The notes below the pieces were generated by a model that was given only the letters and a program-made list of their open reading frames with translations, made no database searches and was not told the DNA's origin. The translations under genes were made by a program, and so were the position numbers. Shown here piece by piece: positions 1-5,967 of a stretch of 5,967 nt of DNA (its first letter is position 1; each line of letters starts with the position of its first letter). The stretch lies in contig CAYGJB010000034.1 of assembly GCA_964350195.1 (NCBI GenBank), positions 1-5,967 of the forward strand, written 5' to 3'. The DNA comes from JAJCZB01 sp964350195. GTDB taxonomy: Bacteria; Babelota; Babeliae; Babelales; Vermiphilaceae.

Positions 1-304
1 CCAACTATCTGACCACAAACCTTTTAAATTGGGGATAATTCATGCAATTGCCCTGATTTTAAATAAAACACCCCTCAAATAAGTTGAAGCTAAAAGCCCT
101 TTAATATACAAATTGATCAACAAAATCTGATAGATGCGCACTCAGAATCGATAAAACTGGCACAAAAGCCATTCTGGCATTAAGATTCTATCTCTGTATA
201 CGACGACCTAGACGATTTTTTCTGCCCTATTTACAACCTTAAGCCGCCACCAAGAACCCCCTCTAAAATCTTCCAACCTAGACTTAGATTTTCTTCGTCT
301 ATCC
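1..304. other. Upstream non-coding stretch, no supported gene
   Basis: No convincing gene is present. On the minus strand all three frames are closed by stops within the first 42 bases, so no divergent gene leaves the window here. On the plus strand one frame stays open from the left edge to a TAA at 80-82 (26 codons). It could be the tail of an upstream gene, but nothing in it is recognisable. The stretch holds a small imperfect hairpin around 165-181 (GCCA-TTC-TGGC core) and an 8-bp direct repeat ACCTAGAC at 206-213 and 276-283. A T-run at 216-221 has no stem before it, so it is not called a terminator. No tRNA, CIRCE or other recognisable RNA or operator was found by eye. Confidence 0.6.
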
Positions 305-333
305 TTGACTAAACCACCTCAAAATCGTATAAT
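305..333 (+). promoter_or_regulatory. Sigma-70-type promoter of dnaK
   Basis: The -35 box TTGACT (305-310, five of six consensus bases) and the -10 box TATAAT (328-333, all six) are separated by exactly 17 bp, an ideal spacing. Transcription should start near 340, giving a leader of about 72 nt. The call rests on consensus match and position in front of dnaK. No CIRCE inverted repeat (TTAGCACTC-N9-GAGTGCTAA) and no sigma-32 boxes (CTTGAAA / CCCCAT) are visible, so heat regulation of the usual kinds is not evident here. Confidence 0.82.
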
Positions 334-339
334 TTAGCT

Positions 340-412
340 ATGAATAAATCATTAAATACAAAATTACTTGATAATGAATTTTGATAATAAACCTACATTC
401 TGAGAGGAAGAT
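340..412 (+). promoter_or_regulatory. dnaK 5' leader with Shine-Dalgarno site
   Basis: This is the predicted untranslated leader between the inferred transcription start (about 340) and the dnaK ATG at 413. It is very AT-rich. The Shine-Dalgarno sequence AGAGGAAG (403-410) has its GAGG core 5 nt from the ATG, which fixes the start codon. A weak AU-rich stem CAAAATT (359-365) / AATTTTG (377-383) with an 11-nt loop, and a direct repeat TTGATAAT (368-375 and 381-388), lie upstream of it. Neither sequesters the ribosome site, so a thermosensor role is not supported. Confidence 0.7.
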
Positions 413-2314
413 ATGAAAAAAATAATCGGTATCGATTTAGGTACTACCAACTCAGTTATTTCCTTCATGGAAGGCGGATCTGCAAAAGTGATCCCCAACA
501 AAGAAGGCGCAAACACTACCCCATCAATGGTGGCGTTCACTAAAGATGGCAAACGCCTTGTAGGCACCGTGGCAAAACGTCAAGCGGTTACCAATCCTGA
601 AAACACCATTTACTCTGCAAAACGTTTTATCGGCCATCGCTATGACGAAGTTGCAAAAGAAGCTGAGCGCATGCCTTATAAGGTTAAAAAGGCTGCTAAT
701 GGCGGTTGCGTTATCGAAATCCAAGGCAAAGAATATGCACCCCAAGAAATGTCTGCTGCGATATTAAGCCATTTAAAGCAGGTTGCTGAAGAGTATTTAG
801 GAACAAAAGTAACTGAAGCAGTGATCACCGTTCCTGCTTATTTTAATGATCAGCAACGCCAAGCTACTAAAGATGCAGGCAAAATTGCTGGCCTTGATGT
901 AAAGCGAATCATCAATGAACCAACTGCAGCTGCATTAGCCTACGGCTTTGATAAAAAGGTTGGCGGCAAGATTGCTGTATTTGATTTTGGTGGTGGTACA
1001 TTTGACGTTTCTATTCTTGAAGTGGGAGATGGCGTTACTGAAGTAAAATCTACTCATGGCGATACACATCTTGGTGGTGATGATATTGATAACAAAATTA
1101 TCGATTATCTCACTGAAGAGTTCAAAAAGGAACAAGGAATCGATCTACGTAATGATGTGATGGCAATTCAGCGCTTAAAAGAAGCAGCAGAAAAAGCAAA
1201 AAAAGAACTATCTTCTGTGCCTGAAACAGATATAAATCTACCATATATCACGGCAGACGCCTCTGGACCAAAGCATTTAAATATTAAATTCAGCCGCGCG
1301 AAAATGGAATCCCTTTGCGAAGATATTTTCAAGCGTCTTTTGACTCCGTGCGAGCAAGCATTAAAAGATGCTAACCTTTCAAAATCGGATATAAACGAAG
1401 TAATATTAGTTGGTGGCTCTACTCGTATTCCAAAAGTACAGCAGCTCGTTAAAGAGTTTTTCGGCAAAGAACCCAATCGCTCAGTAAACCCCGATGAAGT
1501 GGTAGCTGATGGTGCTGCAATCCAAGGCGGTGTACTTGCAGGAGAAGTAACTGACGTTCTTCTTCTGGATGTAACACCTCTTTCTCTTGGCATTGAGACT
1601 ATGGGCGGTATCGCAACTCGTTTGATCGAGCGAAATACCACAATTCCATGCAAAAAGTCGCAAGTGTTTTCAACTGCAGAAGACAATCAAACTGCTGTAG
1701 ATATCAAAGTAGTACAAGGTGAGCGTGAATTCGCTAAAGATAACAAAACGCTTGGCCAATTCCGCCTAGAGGGCATCCCAGCTGCGCCACGTGGCGTGCC
1801 ACAAGTGGAAGTAACATTTGATATCGATGCGAATGGTATTGTAAATGTGTCTGCAAAAGATAAAGCTTCTGGCAAAGAACAAACTATTTCAATTACCAAT
1901 AGCGGCGGCCTTGATAAAGATGCAATTGATCGCATGGTAAACGAAGCGAAAACGCATGAAGCTGAAGATAAAAAAGCACGCGAAACTGTTGAGAAAAAAA
2001 ATCAGCTTGATAGTACAATCATGCAAGTAGAAAAAACAGTTAAAGAAAATAAAGAAAAGCTTAAAGAAGATGATATTAAAGCAACTGAAGATGCGGTAGC
2101 AAAAGCAAAACAAGCATTGAAAGATCACGAAAACAATGCTGCTGAACTGCAAAAAGCAACAGAGGAATTGGTGCAAGCTTCTCATAAAGTAGCTGAAATT
2201 CTTTATAAGCAAGCACAAGCAAAAGAAGGCGCTGCTAAGGAAGAACAGTCAGGAAAAGATGCTTCTAAGGCTGATACATCAGATGATGAACCCATAGAGA
2301 CTGAAGCAGAGTAA
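413..2314 (+). CDS. dnaK: Molecular chaperone DnaK (Hsp70), complete
   Basis: This is the cytosolic ATP-dependent chaperone that binds exposed hydrophobic segments of unfolded proteins and cycles with DnaJ and GrpE. The 633-residue product matches bacterial DnaK end to end (E. coli has 638). The nucleotide-binding domain spans about residues 1-380. It carries GIDLGTTNS (6-14), the catalytic lysine K70, PAYFND (141-146), NEPTAAALAYG (168-178), DFGGGTFD (191-198, T196 matching E. coli T199) and GGSTRIP (334-340). The interdomain linker DVLLLDVTP is at 381-389. The substrate-binding beta domain follows to about 500, with M397, A422 and V429 at the positions of E. coli M404, A429 and V436. A Lys/Glu-rich helical lid runs to about 600, then a disordered tail. 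The tail ends DDEPIETEAE and lacks a clear copy of the conserved D-A-[ED]-F-E-E-V ending. The ATG is set by AGAGGAAG just upstream. It appears monocistronic, with no dnaJ or grpE adjacent in the window. Confidence 0.98.
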   Translation: MKKIIGIDLGTTNSVISFMEGGSAKVIPNKEGANTTPSMVAFTKDGKRLVGTVAKRQAVTNPENTIYSAKRFIGHRYDEVAKEAERMPYKVKKAANGGCVIEIQGKEYAPQEMSAAILSHLKQVAEEYLGTKVTEAVITVPAYFNDQQRQATKDAGKIAGLDVKRIINEPTAAALAYGFDKKVGGKIAVFDFGGGTFDVSILEVGDGVTEVKSTHGDTHLGGDDIDNKIIDYLTEEFKKEQGIDLRNDVMAIQRLKEAAEKAKKELSSVPETDINLPYITADASGPKHLNIKFSRAKMESLCEDIFKRLLTPCEQALKDANLSKSDINEVILVGGSTRIPKVQQLVKEFFGKEPNRSVNPDEVVADGAAIQGGVLAGEVTDVLLLDVTPLSLGIETMGGIATRLIERNTTIPCKKSQVFSTAEDNQTAVDIKVVQGEREFAKDNKTLGQFRLEGIPAAPRGVPQVEVTFDIDANGIVNVSAKDKASGKEQTISITNSGGLDKDAIDRMVNEAKTHEAEDKKARETVEKKNQLDSTIMQVEKTVKENKEKLKEDDIKATEDAVAKAKQALKDHENNAAELQKATEELVQASHKVAEILYKQAQAKEGAAKEEQSGKDASKADTSDDEPIETEAE

Positions 2315-2370
2315 GCACCCGACTCTCAGTAAGCTTTATATAAAAACTATATAACTTTCTTCTGACCATA

Positions 2371-2401
2371 AGAAGAGGCCCGTAAGATGCGGGCCTCTTC
2401 T
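2371..2401. terminator. Shared convergent hairpin terminator (probable)
   Basis: A perfect 12-bp stem, AGAAGAGGCCCG (2371-2382) against CGGGCCTCTTCT (2390-2401), encloses a 7-nt loop. It lies 56 nt after the dnaK stop and 24 nt after the stop of the convergent minus-strand gene, so it can fold in both transcripts. Neither side has the run of Us typical of a Rho-independent terminator, so efficiency without a factor is uncertain. The stem may also protect 3' ends. An alternative weaker pairing, TCTTCT (2358-2363) with AGAAGA (2371-2376), would compete with the main stem in the plus-strand RNA. Confidence 0.65.
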
Positions 2402-2425
2402 ATGAAATTACACATACAAATTTAT

Positions 2426-5400
2426 TTATGATGCATACACATTTGCAAATGGATTAACAATTGTTGCCGTAGGAGGATTTGGAGTAAGAATGCCTGACTC
2501 TGTACCAGCTGCCTGTATATCAAATTTGACAGTGTTTGCAATATTATAAGCAAAGTTACTGTAGATCTGAGACAAGTTAGGGGTTATAGTCACATTATCA
2601 TCAATGGCCTTACCTCCTACACCACCAGAACCACCCGTTCCCGCTGACCCTGTATTATGAATCGTACAGCGTCGCACAGAAGTATCCACTGCAGAGCTAT
2701 CAATAAATATCCCATTGCCCGCAGATCCATTAGTAGTCGTTGCGTCACCACCATTACCGGTACTTATAATGAAACACTCAATCACTTCCGTTTCATTGGC
2801 CGCATTATCTACAGAAATACCATTGCCACCTTGTCCACCAGCACCAGAAGTTGAGCTCCCTCCATCTCCTGTTTCAATTATACAGCCCTTTATGAAAACC
2901 TTAGTAGCATCCGTGGTTACCAATATCCCATCACCCGCATCCGGAGCATCCGTAGTAGTTGAGTTGCCCGCAGATCCAGAGGAAATAGTGCAATCACCTA
3001 TCTGAATGTTATTACCAGCTACCTGCATACCCGCTCTTCCCGCCACATCTACATTTGCAGTATCTGTGCAGAAAATCTTCACTTCATTTATAAAGACTCT
3101 GTTGCAAGAGGATGTAATCGATATAGCTGCATCTGGAACAGCAACAGGAGCATTCGGCTTCACAAAGCCATTTTTAACTTCAATATCTTCAGAGGTATCC
3201 ACCGTTATAACACCCGTAAGGCATCTGCCATTTAGATCAAGCACTACACATGTTGCCGTAATATCAATATCGTCATGAAGATCCGTTGATAAGCAATAGT
3301 TACCCCTAGTTGTTATAGCAATAACTCCTGCAGAAGCATCTGCTGAAGTAAGAGCTATTGGATCACAAGCACTACCACCGCCGCCACTCAACGCATCGAC
3401 TTTACTTTCTATAACATCAAGTCGAGATACCGTATCTTCAGATATGAGTAAATCAATCTTGCTTTCAATTGCATCCTGTTGAGATGGAATTGGCGTACAC
3501 ACTTTATACAGAGTTTGCTTAATCAATAGCGCTATATCTTCGGGTGTGCAAATCGGATCACAACCACCTAATCCTATGTTTTGAAGCCTTGTTGGTGCTT
3601 GACCAAAAAGCGAATTGAAAACATTTGTTACAAAAGCATAGTTCTCAGGATTGTTATACGCAGTATTGCCAATAATCATATTGCAAATGCTCGACCCAGA
3701 AATACCTATTCCATCCGGACATTCAGTACCCGAATTACCATACACAATGTTACCAGTAATCAAATTTTTGCTTGGAAATGTTAACGCCGAAACAAAGGAT
3801 GTAGTATTATTGCTTCCATCTGCATAACCAATGTAAGCCCCATCTGGCGACCAAACCACTTTTGCAATTGTATTTTCACCAATAGCTACATCATCTAATG
3901 CGGTACCATTAAAGGAAAAAACACGAATCGGCCCACCATTATCTCCCGCTACCACGTATCTACTATCTGGTGACCAATCAATAGAAAAGAAAGCACACCC
4001 ACCAATCTCTCTACTTGCTTTCAAAGATACAGAGTTATCTTTAAATTCGAAAATGTTTACCGCTGAGCTATTCGCTGCTGCAATATATCTTCCATTAGCC
4101 GACCATGAAAGAGCGCTATTTGCTCCTGCAATACTATCCACCAACAGAAGTGTTTTTGTCGCAGAATCTAAGCTATATATATCCAGGCCAGTCGATGATC
4201 CACCCGTTGCAATATAAGCACTGTCTGGTGACCACGCTACCGAAAGAACACCGCCTGCCACGGCTATTGAATCTCGAACTGTAATAGTGTTATCGATCCT
4301 ATCGTATTCTAAAAGACGAATCTGAACACTCCCTGCAGGACTCACCAAAGCTATATATTGTCCATTGGACGACCATGATATATCTTCTATGACACTGCCC
4401 TGATTAAAGCTTGATTGCTCTGTCAAAGAGCTATTAACGGGATCAAATTCATATACAACTAATAGATTGGTTGAGTTCAAAGCAGCCGCAACATACTTGC
4501 CATCTGATGACCACACGCTCTTTAGAACGGCTTGCCCCGCATCGATACCGGTAATAAATTTAAGTCCTTGTGATTCATAGTTAAACTCATAAATCTCAAT
4601 ATCAAATCCATTTCCGCCAGGAATGCCATAACCAATGACTAAGTACCTTCCATCATTAGACCAAGAAAGCGTTTCTGGAGTAGAGCTATCATTCCTATCT
4701 ATCTGCGTTACTGTCATCAAACCAGAAAAGCTCCCCTCAAGCAAAATACCGTATGGCACCGTTACACCAAATGCACTCGTTGTGCTATTTGCAGCTTCTG
4801 AACCGATAATCTTCGTACAGCTTTCTGATCCACGCAACGCAAATCCTGCTACTGGCGAATCAAAGCCAGTTACCGTTAATGCTTGCGTTGAGTTAGCAAT
4901 ACAACGCTCAAATATGTTGGCATATCCATCAGTTGATACAAAGCCAAAGACTGAGGTACTATCTATATCTGTATTGCCTTCCCCTGTGCTCAAGGCTTTA
5001 CAGTTTTCAAAACAGTTGGTCGTAGATGATAGTAGGGAATAGCCCGCGTGCGTATTACAGCTCGCTACACAATTTTTCACCACTATTTTATGCGAGTTAT
5101 CAAGCTCAAGCCCTGTTGTATTCATCGTCATTTCGCAATTGCTGATACTGCCGCCCATTACATTCTCAAAGCTAATACCGCGAATCGCATTCTTTACCAC
5201 TAGGTCGCCGAGCGTAATATTTGAAGATCCAGAGTTCACTAATATAGCATCGCTTGAGCCTTCCACTACGCCATTGCGAATCGTAATCTGATCAAGGCCA
5301 GCATTCACTACAATACCATCCGTAACAAAATAATTATTCAGATCGAGATACACATTTGAAGAAGAAATGGTAATTGATCCTGTGATATTATCCGCCAAGC

Positions 5401-5967
5401 AATAAATACCGGAGCTGCTTAGCGCTCCTGCTGCCGTTACTGCCGTTGGCGCACATAAGTTATCAATAATAGAAATCGTATCAATCTTGCTTTCAATCAC
5501 ATCTAGCTGTGAACTGTTATCAAATGAAATTGCATCAACTTTACTTTCAATAACGTCCTGCTGGGATTCGATATTGCACGTTTTATCAAGCAACTCCATT
5601 ACAGAGGCTTCAATCAGATCAAGCTGTGATGGAATTGGTATGCATACTTTATATAAAATTTGTTTTGATAGAAGCGCTATATCTTCGGGTGTGCAAATCG
5701 GATCACAACCATTAAGAGAAATATTTTGAATTCCTGATGGCGCTTGGCTAAACAGCGAATTGAATACATTCGTTACAAAGTTATAGTTTTGCGGATTATT
5801 ATACGAAATATTATTTATAATCATATTACAAATACTAGAACCAGAAATACCCACTCCATCTGGACATTCATTACCTGAGTTGCAGTAGACAGTATTATCA
5901 GTTATCACGTTCTTTTGGGGAAAATTAAGTGCACTAATAATATCAACAGTACTGTTTGTCTGATTGC
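2426..5967 (-). CDS. Giant modular beta-helix / WD40-like propeller protein, 5' truncated by window edge
   Basis: The reading frame ends in TAA at 2426-2428 and stays open to the right edge. Residues are numbered here from the GTG at 5908, giving 1160 residues to the stop. That GTG is probably internal: the 19 codons before it match the equivalent part of a second copy inside the protein (SALNFPQKN versus SALTFPSKN). Order of parts: module-end block 1-95; coiled-coil linker 94-150; right-handed beta-helix about 151-403; seven-bladed WD40-like propeller about 404-711; second module-end block 707-810; linker 809-841 with an SGGGGS hinge; second beta-helix about 848-1130; C-terminal tail. No enzyme motif or membrane segment is seen. 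Conserved cysteines and these folds suggest an exported surface or secreted protein, perhaps for binding or host contact, but the signal-peptide region is not in the window and the function is unknown. Similar architectures are known to me from Dependentiae genomes (recollection, not searched). Confidence 0.9.
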   Translation of the reverse strand, partial: NQTNSTVDIISALNFPQKNVITDNTVYCNSGNECPDGVGISGSSICNMIINNISYNNPQNYNFVTNVFNSLFSQAPSGIQNISLNGCDPICTPEDIALLSKQILYKVCIPIPSQLDLIEASVMELLDKTCNIESQQDVIESKVDAISFDNSSQLDVIESKIDTISIIDNLCAPTAVTAAGALSSSGIYCLADNITGSITISSSNVYLDLNNYFVTDGIVVNAGLDQITIRNGVVEGSSDAILVNSGSSNITLGDLVVKNAIRGISFENVMGGSISNCEMTMNTTGLELDNSHKIVVKNCVASCNTHAGYSLLSSTTNCFENCKALSTGEGNTDIDSTSVFGFVSTDGYANIFERCIANSTQALTVTGFDSPVAGFALRGSESCTKIIGSEAANSTTSAFGVTVPYGILLEGSFSGLMTVTQIDRNDSSTPETLSWSNDGRYLVIGYGIPGGNGFDIEIYEFNYESQGLKFITGIDAGQAVLKSVWSSDGKYVAAALNSTNLLVVYEFDPVNSSLTEQSSFNQGSVIEDISWSSNGQYIALVSPAGSVQIRLLEYDRIDNTITVRDSIAVAGGVLSVAWSPDSAYIATGGSSTGLDIYSLDSATKTLLLVDSIAGANSALSWSANGRYIAAANSSAVNIFEFKDNSVSLKASREIGGCAFFSIDWSPDSRYVVAGDNGGPIRVFSFNGTALDDVAIGENTIAKVVWSPDGAYIGYADGSNNTTSFVSALTFPSKNLITGNIVYGNSGTECPDGIGISGSSICNMIIGNTAYNNPENYAFVTNVFNSLFGQAPTRLQNIGLGGCDPICTPEDIALLIKQTLYKVCTPIPSQQDAIESKIDLLISEDTVSRLDVIESKVDALSGGGGSACDPIALTSADASAGVIAITTRGNYCLSTDLHDDIDITATCVVLDLNGRCLTGVITVDTSEDIEVKNGFVKPNAPVAVPDAAISITSSCNRVFINEVKIFCTDTANVDVAGRAGMQVAGNNIQIGDCTISSGSAGNSTTTDAPDAGDGILVTTDATKVFIKGCIIETGDGGSSTSGAGGQGGNGISVDNAANETEVIECFIISTGNGGDATTTNGSAGNGIFIDSSAVDTSVRRCTIHNTGSAGTGGSGGVGGKAIDDNVTITPNLSQIYSNFAYNIANTVKFDIQAAGTESGILTPNPPTATIVNPFANVYAS
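2519..3367 (-). other. Right-handed beta-helix domain 2 with glycine-rich coils
   Basis: Residues about 848-1130 begin like domain 1 (RGNYCLSTDLHDD, then VVLDLNGR versus VYLDLNNY), so the two helices are homologous modules. No propeller is inserted here. The middle consists of near-perfect 36-residue coils (see the repeat at 2615-3040). The domain ends with YSNFAYNIANTVKFDI, a diverged version of the module-end coil, then a Pro/Thr-rich tail to the stop. Confidence 0.7.
2615..3040 (-). repeat. Four tandem 35-36-residue glycine-rich beta-helix coils
   Basis: Residues 957-1098 are four tandem units (957-991, 992-1027, 1028-1063, 1064-1098). Each follows G-x-G-I/M-x-V...V/I-x-x-C-x-I, then a T-G/S-G-rich loop of about 15 residues. 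The central cysteines C973, C1009, C1045 and C1081 are each exactly 36 apart. The loops (for example TGDGGSSTSGAGGQGG) are rich in Gly, Ser and Thr and probably project from one face of the helix. Confidence 0.8.
3386..3484 (-). repeat. Coiled-coil-like linker 2 with two SQxDxIESKxD repeats
   Basis: Residues 809-841 hold SQQDAIESKIDLLIS and SRLDVIESKVDALS, two further copies of the units in linker 1. An SGGGGS stretch (841-846) follows and looks like a flexible hinge before the second beta-helix. The 18-bp string at 3452-3469 is identical to 5480-5497, so linker units are also close at the DNA level. Confidence 0.65.
3479..3790 (-). repeat. Module-end block, copy 2 (312 bp)
   Basis: This is the second copy of the block at 5624-5935, covering residues 707-810 of the visible protein. 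It directly follows the propeller; its first residues (SALTF) probably form the last propeller strand. It then resumes beta-helix-type coils (NLITGNIVYGNSG, ICNMIIGNTAYNNP) and ends in CDPICTPEDIALL and KVCTPIPSQ. A 39-bp stretch (3528-3566) is identical to 5673-5711, including all third codon positions. Confidence 0.88.
3776..4699 (-). other. Seven-bladed WD40-like beta-propeller domain
   Basis: Seven motifs of the form [SVAD]-W-S-x-[DN]-[GS]-x-Y-[ILV] occur, with tryptophans at residues 416, 466, 512, 559, 602, 645 and 686, spaced 50, 46, 47, 43, 43 and 41. Each blade's outer strand carries a pattern such as IYEFN, VYEFD, LLEYD, IYSLD, IFEFK or VFSFN. Seven units fit one closed propeller. 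The W-S-P-D-G style is that of bacterial WD40-like propellers, not the classical GH...WD type. Such domains are usually protein-binding platforms; the partner is unknown. Confidence 0.85.
4700..5458 (-). other. Right-handed beta-helix domain 1
   Basis: Residues about 151-403 start with an entry strand pattern (SSGIYCLADNITG, then VYLDLNNY). Repeated coils of roughly 22-34 residues follow. Each has short beta-strands, and a Cys-x-Ala/Ile-like position recurs: SNCEM (C258), KNCVA (C280), ENCKA (C303), ERCIA (C336), replaced by Ser at GSEA (S370). This matches the general pattern of NosD/PbH1-type parallel beta-helices, which often bind or cleave glycans, but no catalytic acidic cluster is recognisable. 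The last coil (GILLEGSFSG) is interrupted by the propeller. Confidence 0.7.
5459..5629 (-). repeat. Coiled-coil-like linker 1, three repeats of SQxDxIExxV
   Basis: Residues 94-150 contain three related units: SQLDLIEASVMELL (94-107), SQQDVIESKVDAIS (115-128) and SQLDVIESKIDTIS (133-146). Hydrophobic residues recur in a 3-4 pattern, as in short coiled coils, so this may be an oligomerising stalk joining modules. It is too short to be sure of a coiled coil by eye. Confidence 0.65.
5624..5935 (-). repeat. Module-end block, copy 1 (312 bp)
   Basis: This copy encodes the last beta-helix-like coils of a module followed by the conserved segment GCDPICTPEDIALL and an ending KVCxPIPSQ. It aligns without gaps to the copy at 3479-3790, exactly 2145 bp away. 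By hand count about 82 of 104 residues are identical. The part ICNMIINNISYNNP has the Asn-rich pattern of NosD/PbH1-type beta-helix coils. Five cysteines (C15, C27, C68, C72, C89) are kept in both copies, and C9 is not. Confidence 0.88.

Noticed and set aside
2..82. Open plus-strand frame from the left edge to TAA at 80-82, possible tail of an upstream gene
   Set aside because: Only 26 codons, with no recognisable sequence and no terminator after it; it could easily be chance.
84..110. Second promoter TTGAAG / TATACA upstream of dnaK
   Set aside because: The 15-bp spacing and poor boxes are much weaker than the promoter at 305-333.
101..172. 23-codon minus-strand small open frame starting ATG at 172
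   Set aside because: No Shine-Dalgarno sequence in front of it and no other support.
214..223. T-run GATTTTTTCT as a Rho-independent terminator of an upstream gene
   Set aside because: No inverted repeat of useful length directly precedes the T-run.
1168..1686. 172-codon open frame antisense to dnaK
   Set aside because: Long antisense frames within dnaK are a recurring by-product of its codon pattern. No ribosome site or recognisable protein features support it.
2337..2353. AT-only inverted repeat TATATA...TATATA after dnaK
   Set aside because: Six A-T pairs would be unstable; likely a chance feature of AT-rich intergenic DNA.
2715..3278. Plus-strand open frames of 90-96 codons opposite the last beta-helix
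   Set aside because: Shadows of the repetitive Gly/Thr/Ala-rich coding strand; their composition (Pro/Val/Ser-rich) mirrors it and no start signals were seen.
5887..5908. GTG at 5908 as the true start of the large minus-strand gene
   Set aside because: The frame is open upstream to the window edge, and the upstream residues (SALNFPQKN) match an internal repeat (SALTFPSKN), so coding continues past it.
2426..5967. CRISPR array or other non-coding repeat array
   Set aside because: The repeats are in frame, diverged and encode a continuous protein; there is no regular short repeat/spacer pattern.

Overview
The window holds two convergent protein-coding regions and looks bacterial. A complete plus-strand dnaK (413-2314) encodes the Hsp70 chaperone. 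The 3' part of a very large minus-strand gene (2426 to beyond the right edge) encodes a modular repeat protein built of right-handed beta-helix coils, a seven-bladed WD40-like propeller and short coiled-coil linkers. The DNA is AT-rich by eye. Giant beta-helix/WD40 proteins with repeated 'SQxDVIESKVD' segments recall those of the host-dependent phylum Dependentiae (TM6). That assignment is from memory and is an inference of moderate confidence; a DnaK phylogeny would test it.

Layout. Positions 1-304 contain no convincing gene. A near-consensus vegetative promoter (TTGACT, 17 bp, TATAAT; 305-333) drives dnaK through a leader of about 72 nt and a good Shine-Dalgarno sequence (403-410). No CIRCE or sigma-32 element is visible. 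dnaK has no dnaJ or grpE next to it here, so it appears monocistronic. A perfect 12-bp GC-rich hairpin (2371-2401) lies in the 111-bp gap between the two stop codons and probably ends both transcripts, although it lacks a U-tract on either side.

The minus-strand product is the unusual part. Read from its N-terminal side (right edge), it shows: the end of one module; a coiled-coil linker; a beta-helix; a seven-bladed propeller that appears nested inside that helix; a second copy of the module end; another coiled-coil linker with an SGGGGS hinge; and a final beta-helix. The final helix has 36-residue glycine-rich coils with a cysteine every 36 residues and ends in a degenerate copy of the module-end coil. 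The two full module-end copies are 312 bp each, exactly 2145 bp apart, and about 79% identical in protein, with a perfectly conserved 39-bp stretch. This points to growth of the gene by segmental duplication. The gene's start and any signal peptide lie outside the window.

Nothing in the sequence links the two genes functionally beyond their shared convergent terminator region. An extracellular or surface role for the repeat protein is an inference from its folds and conserved cysteines.
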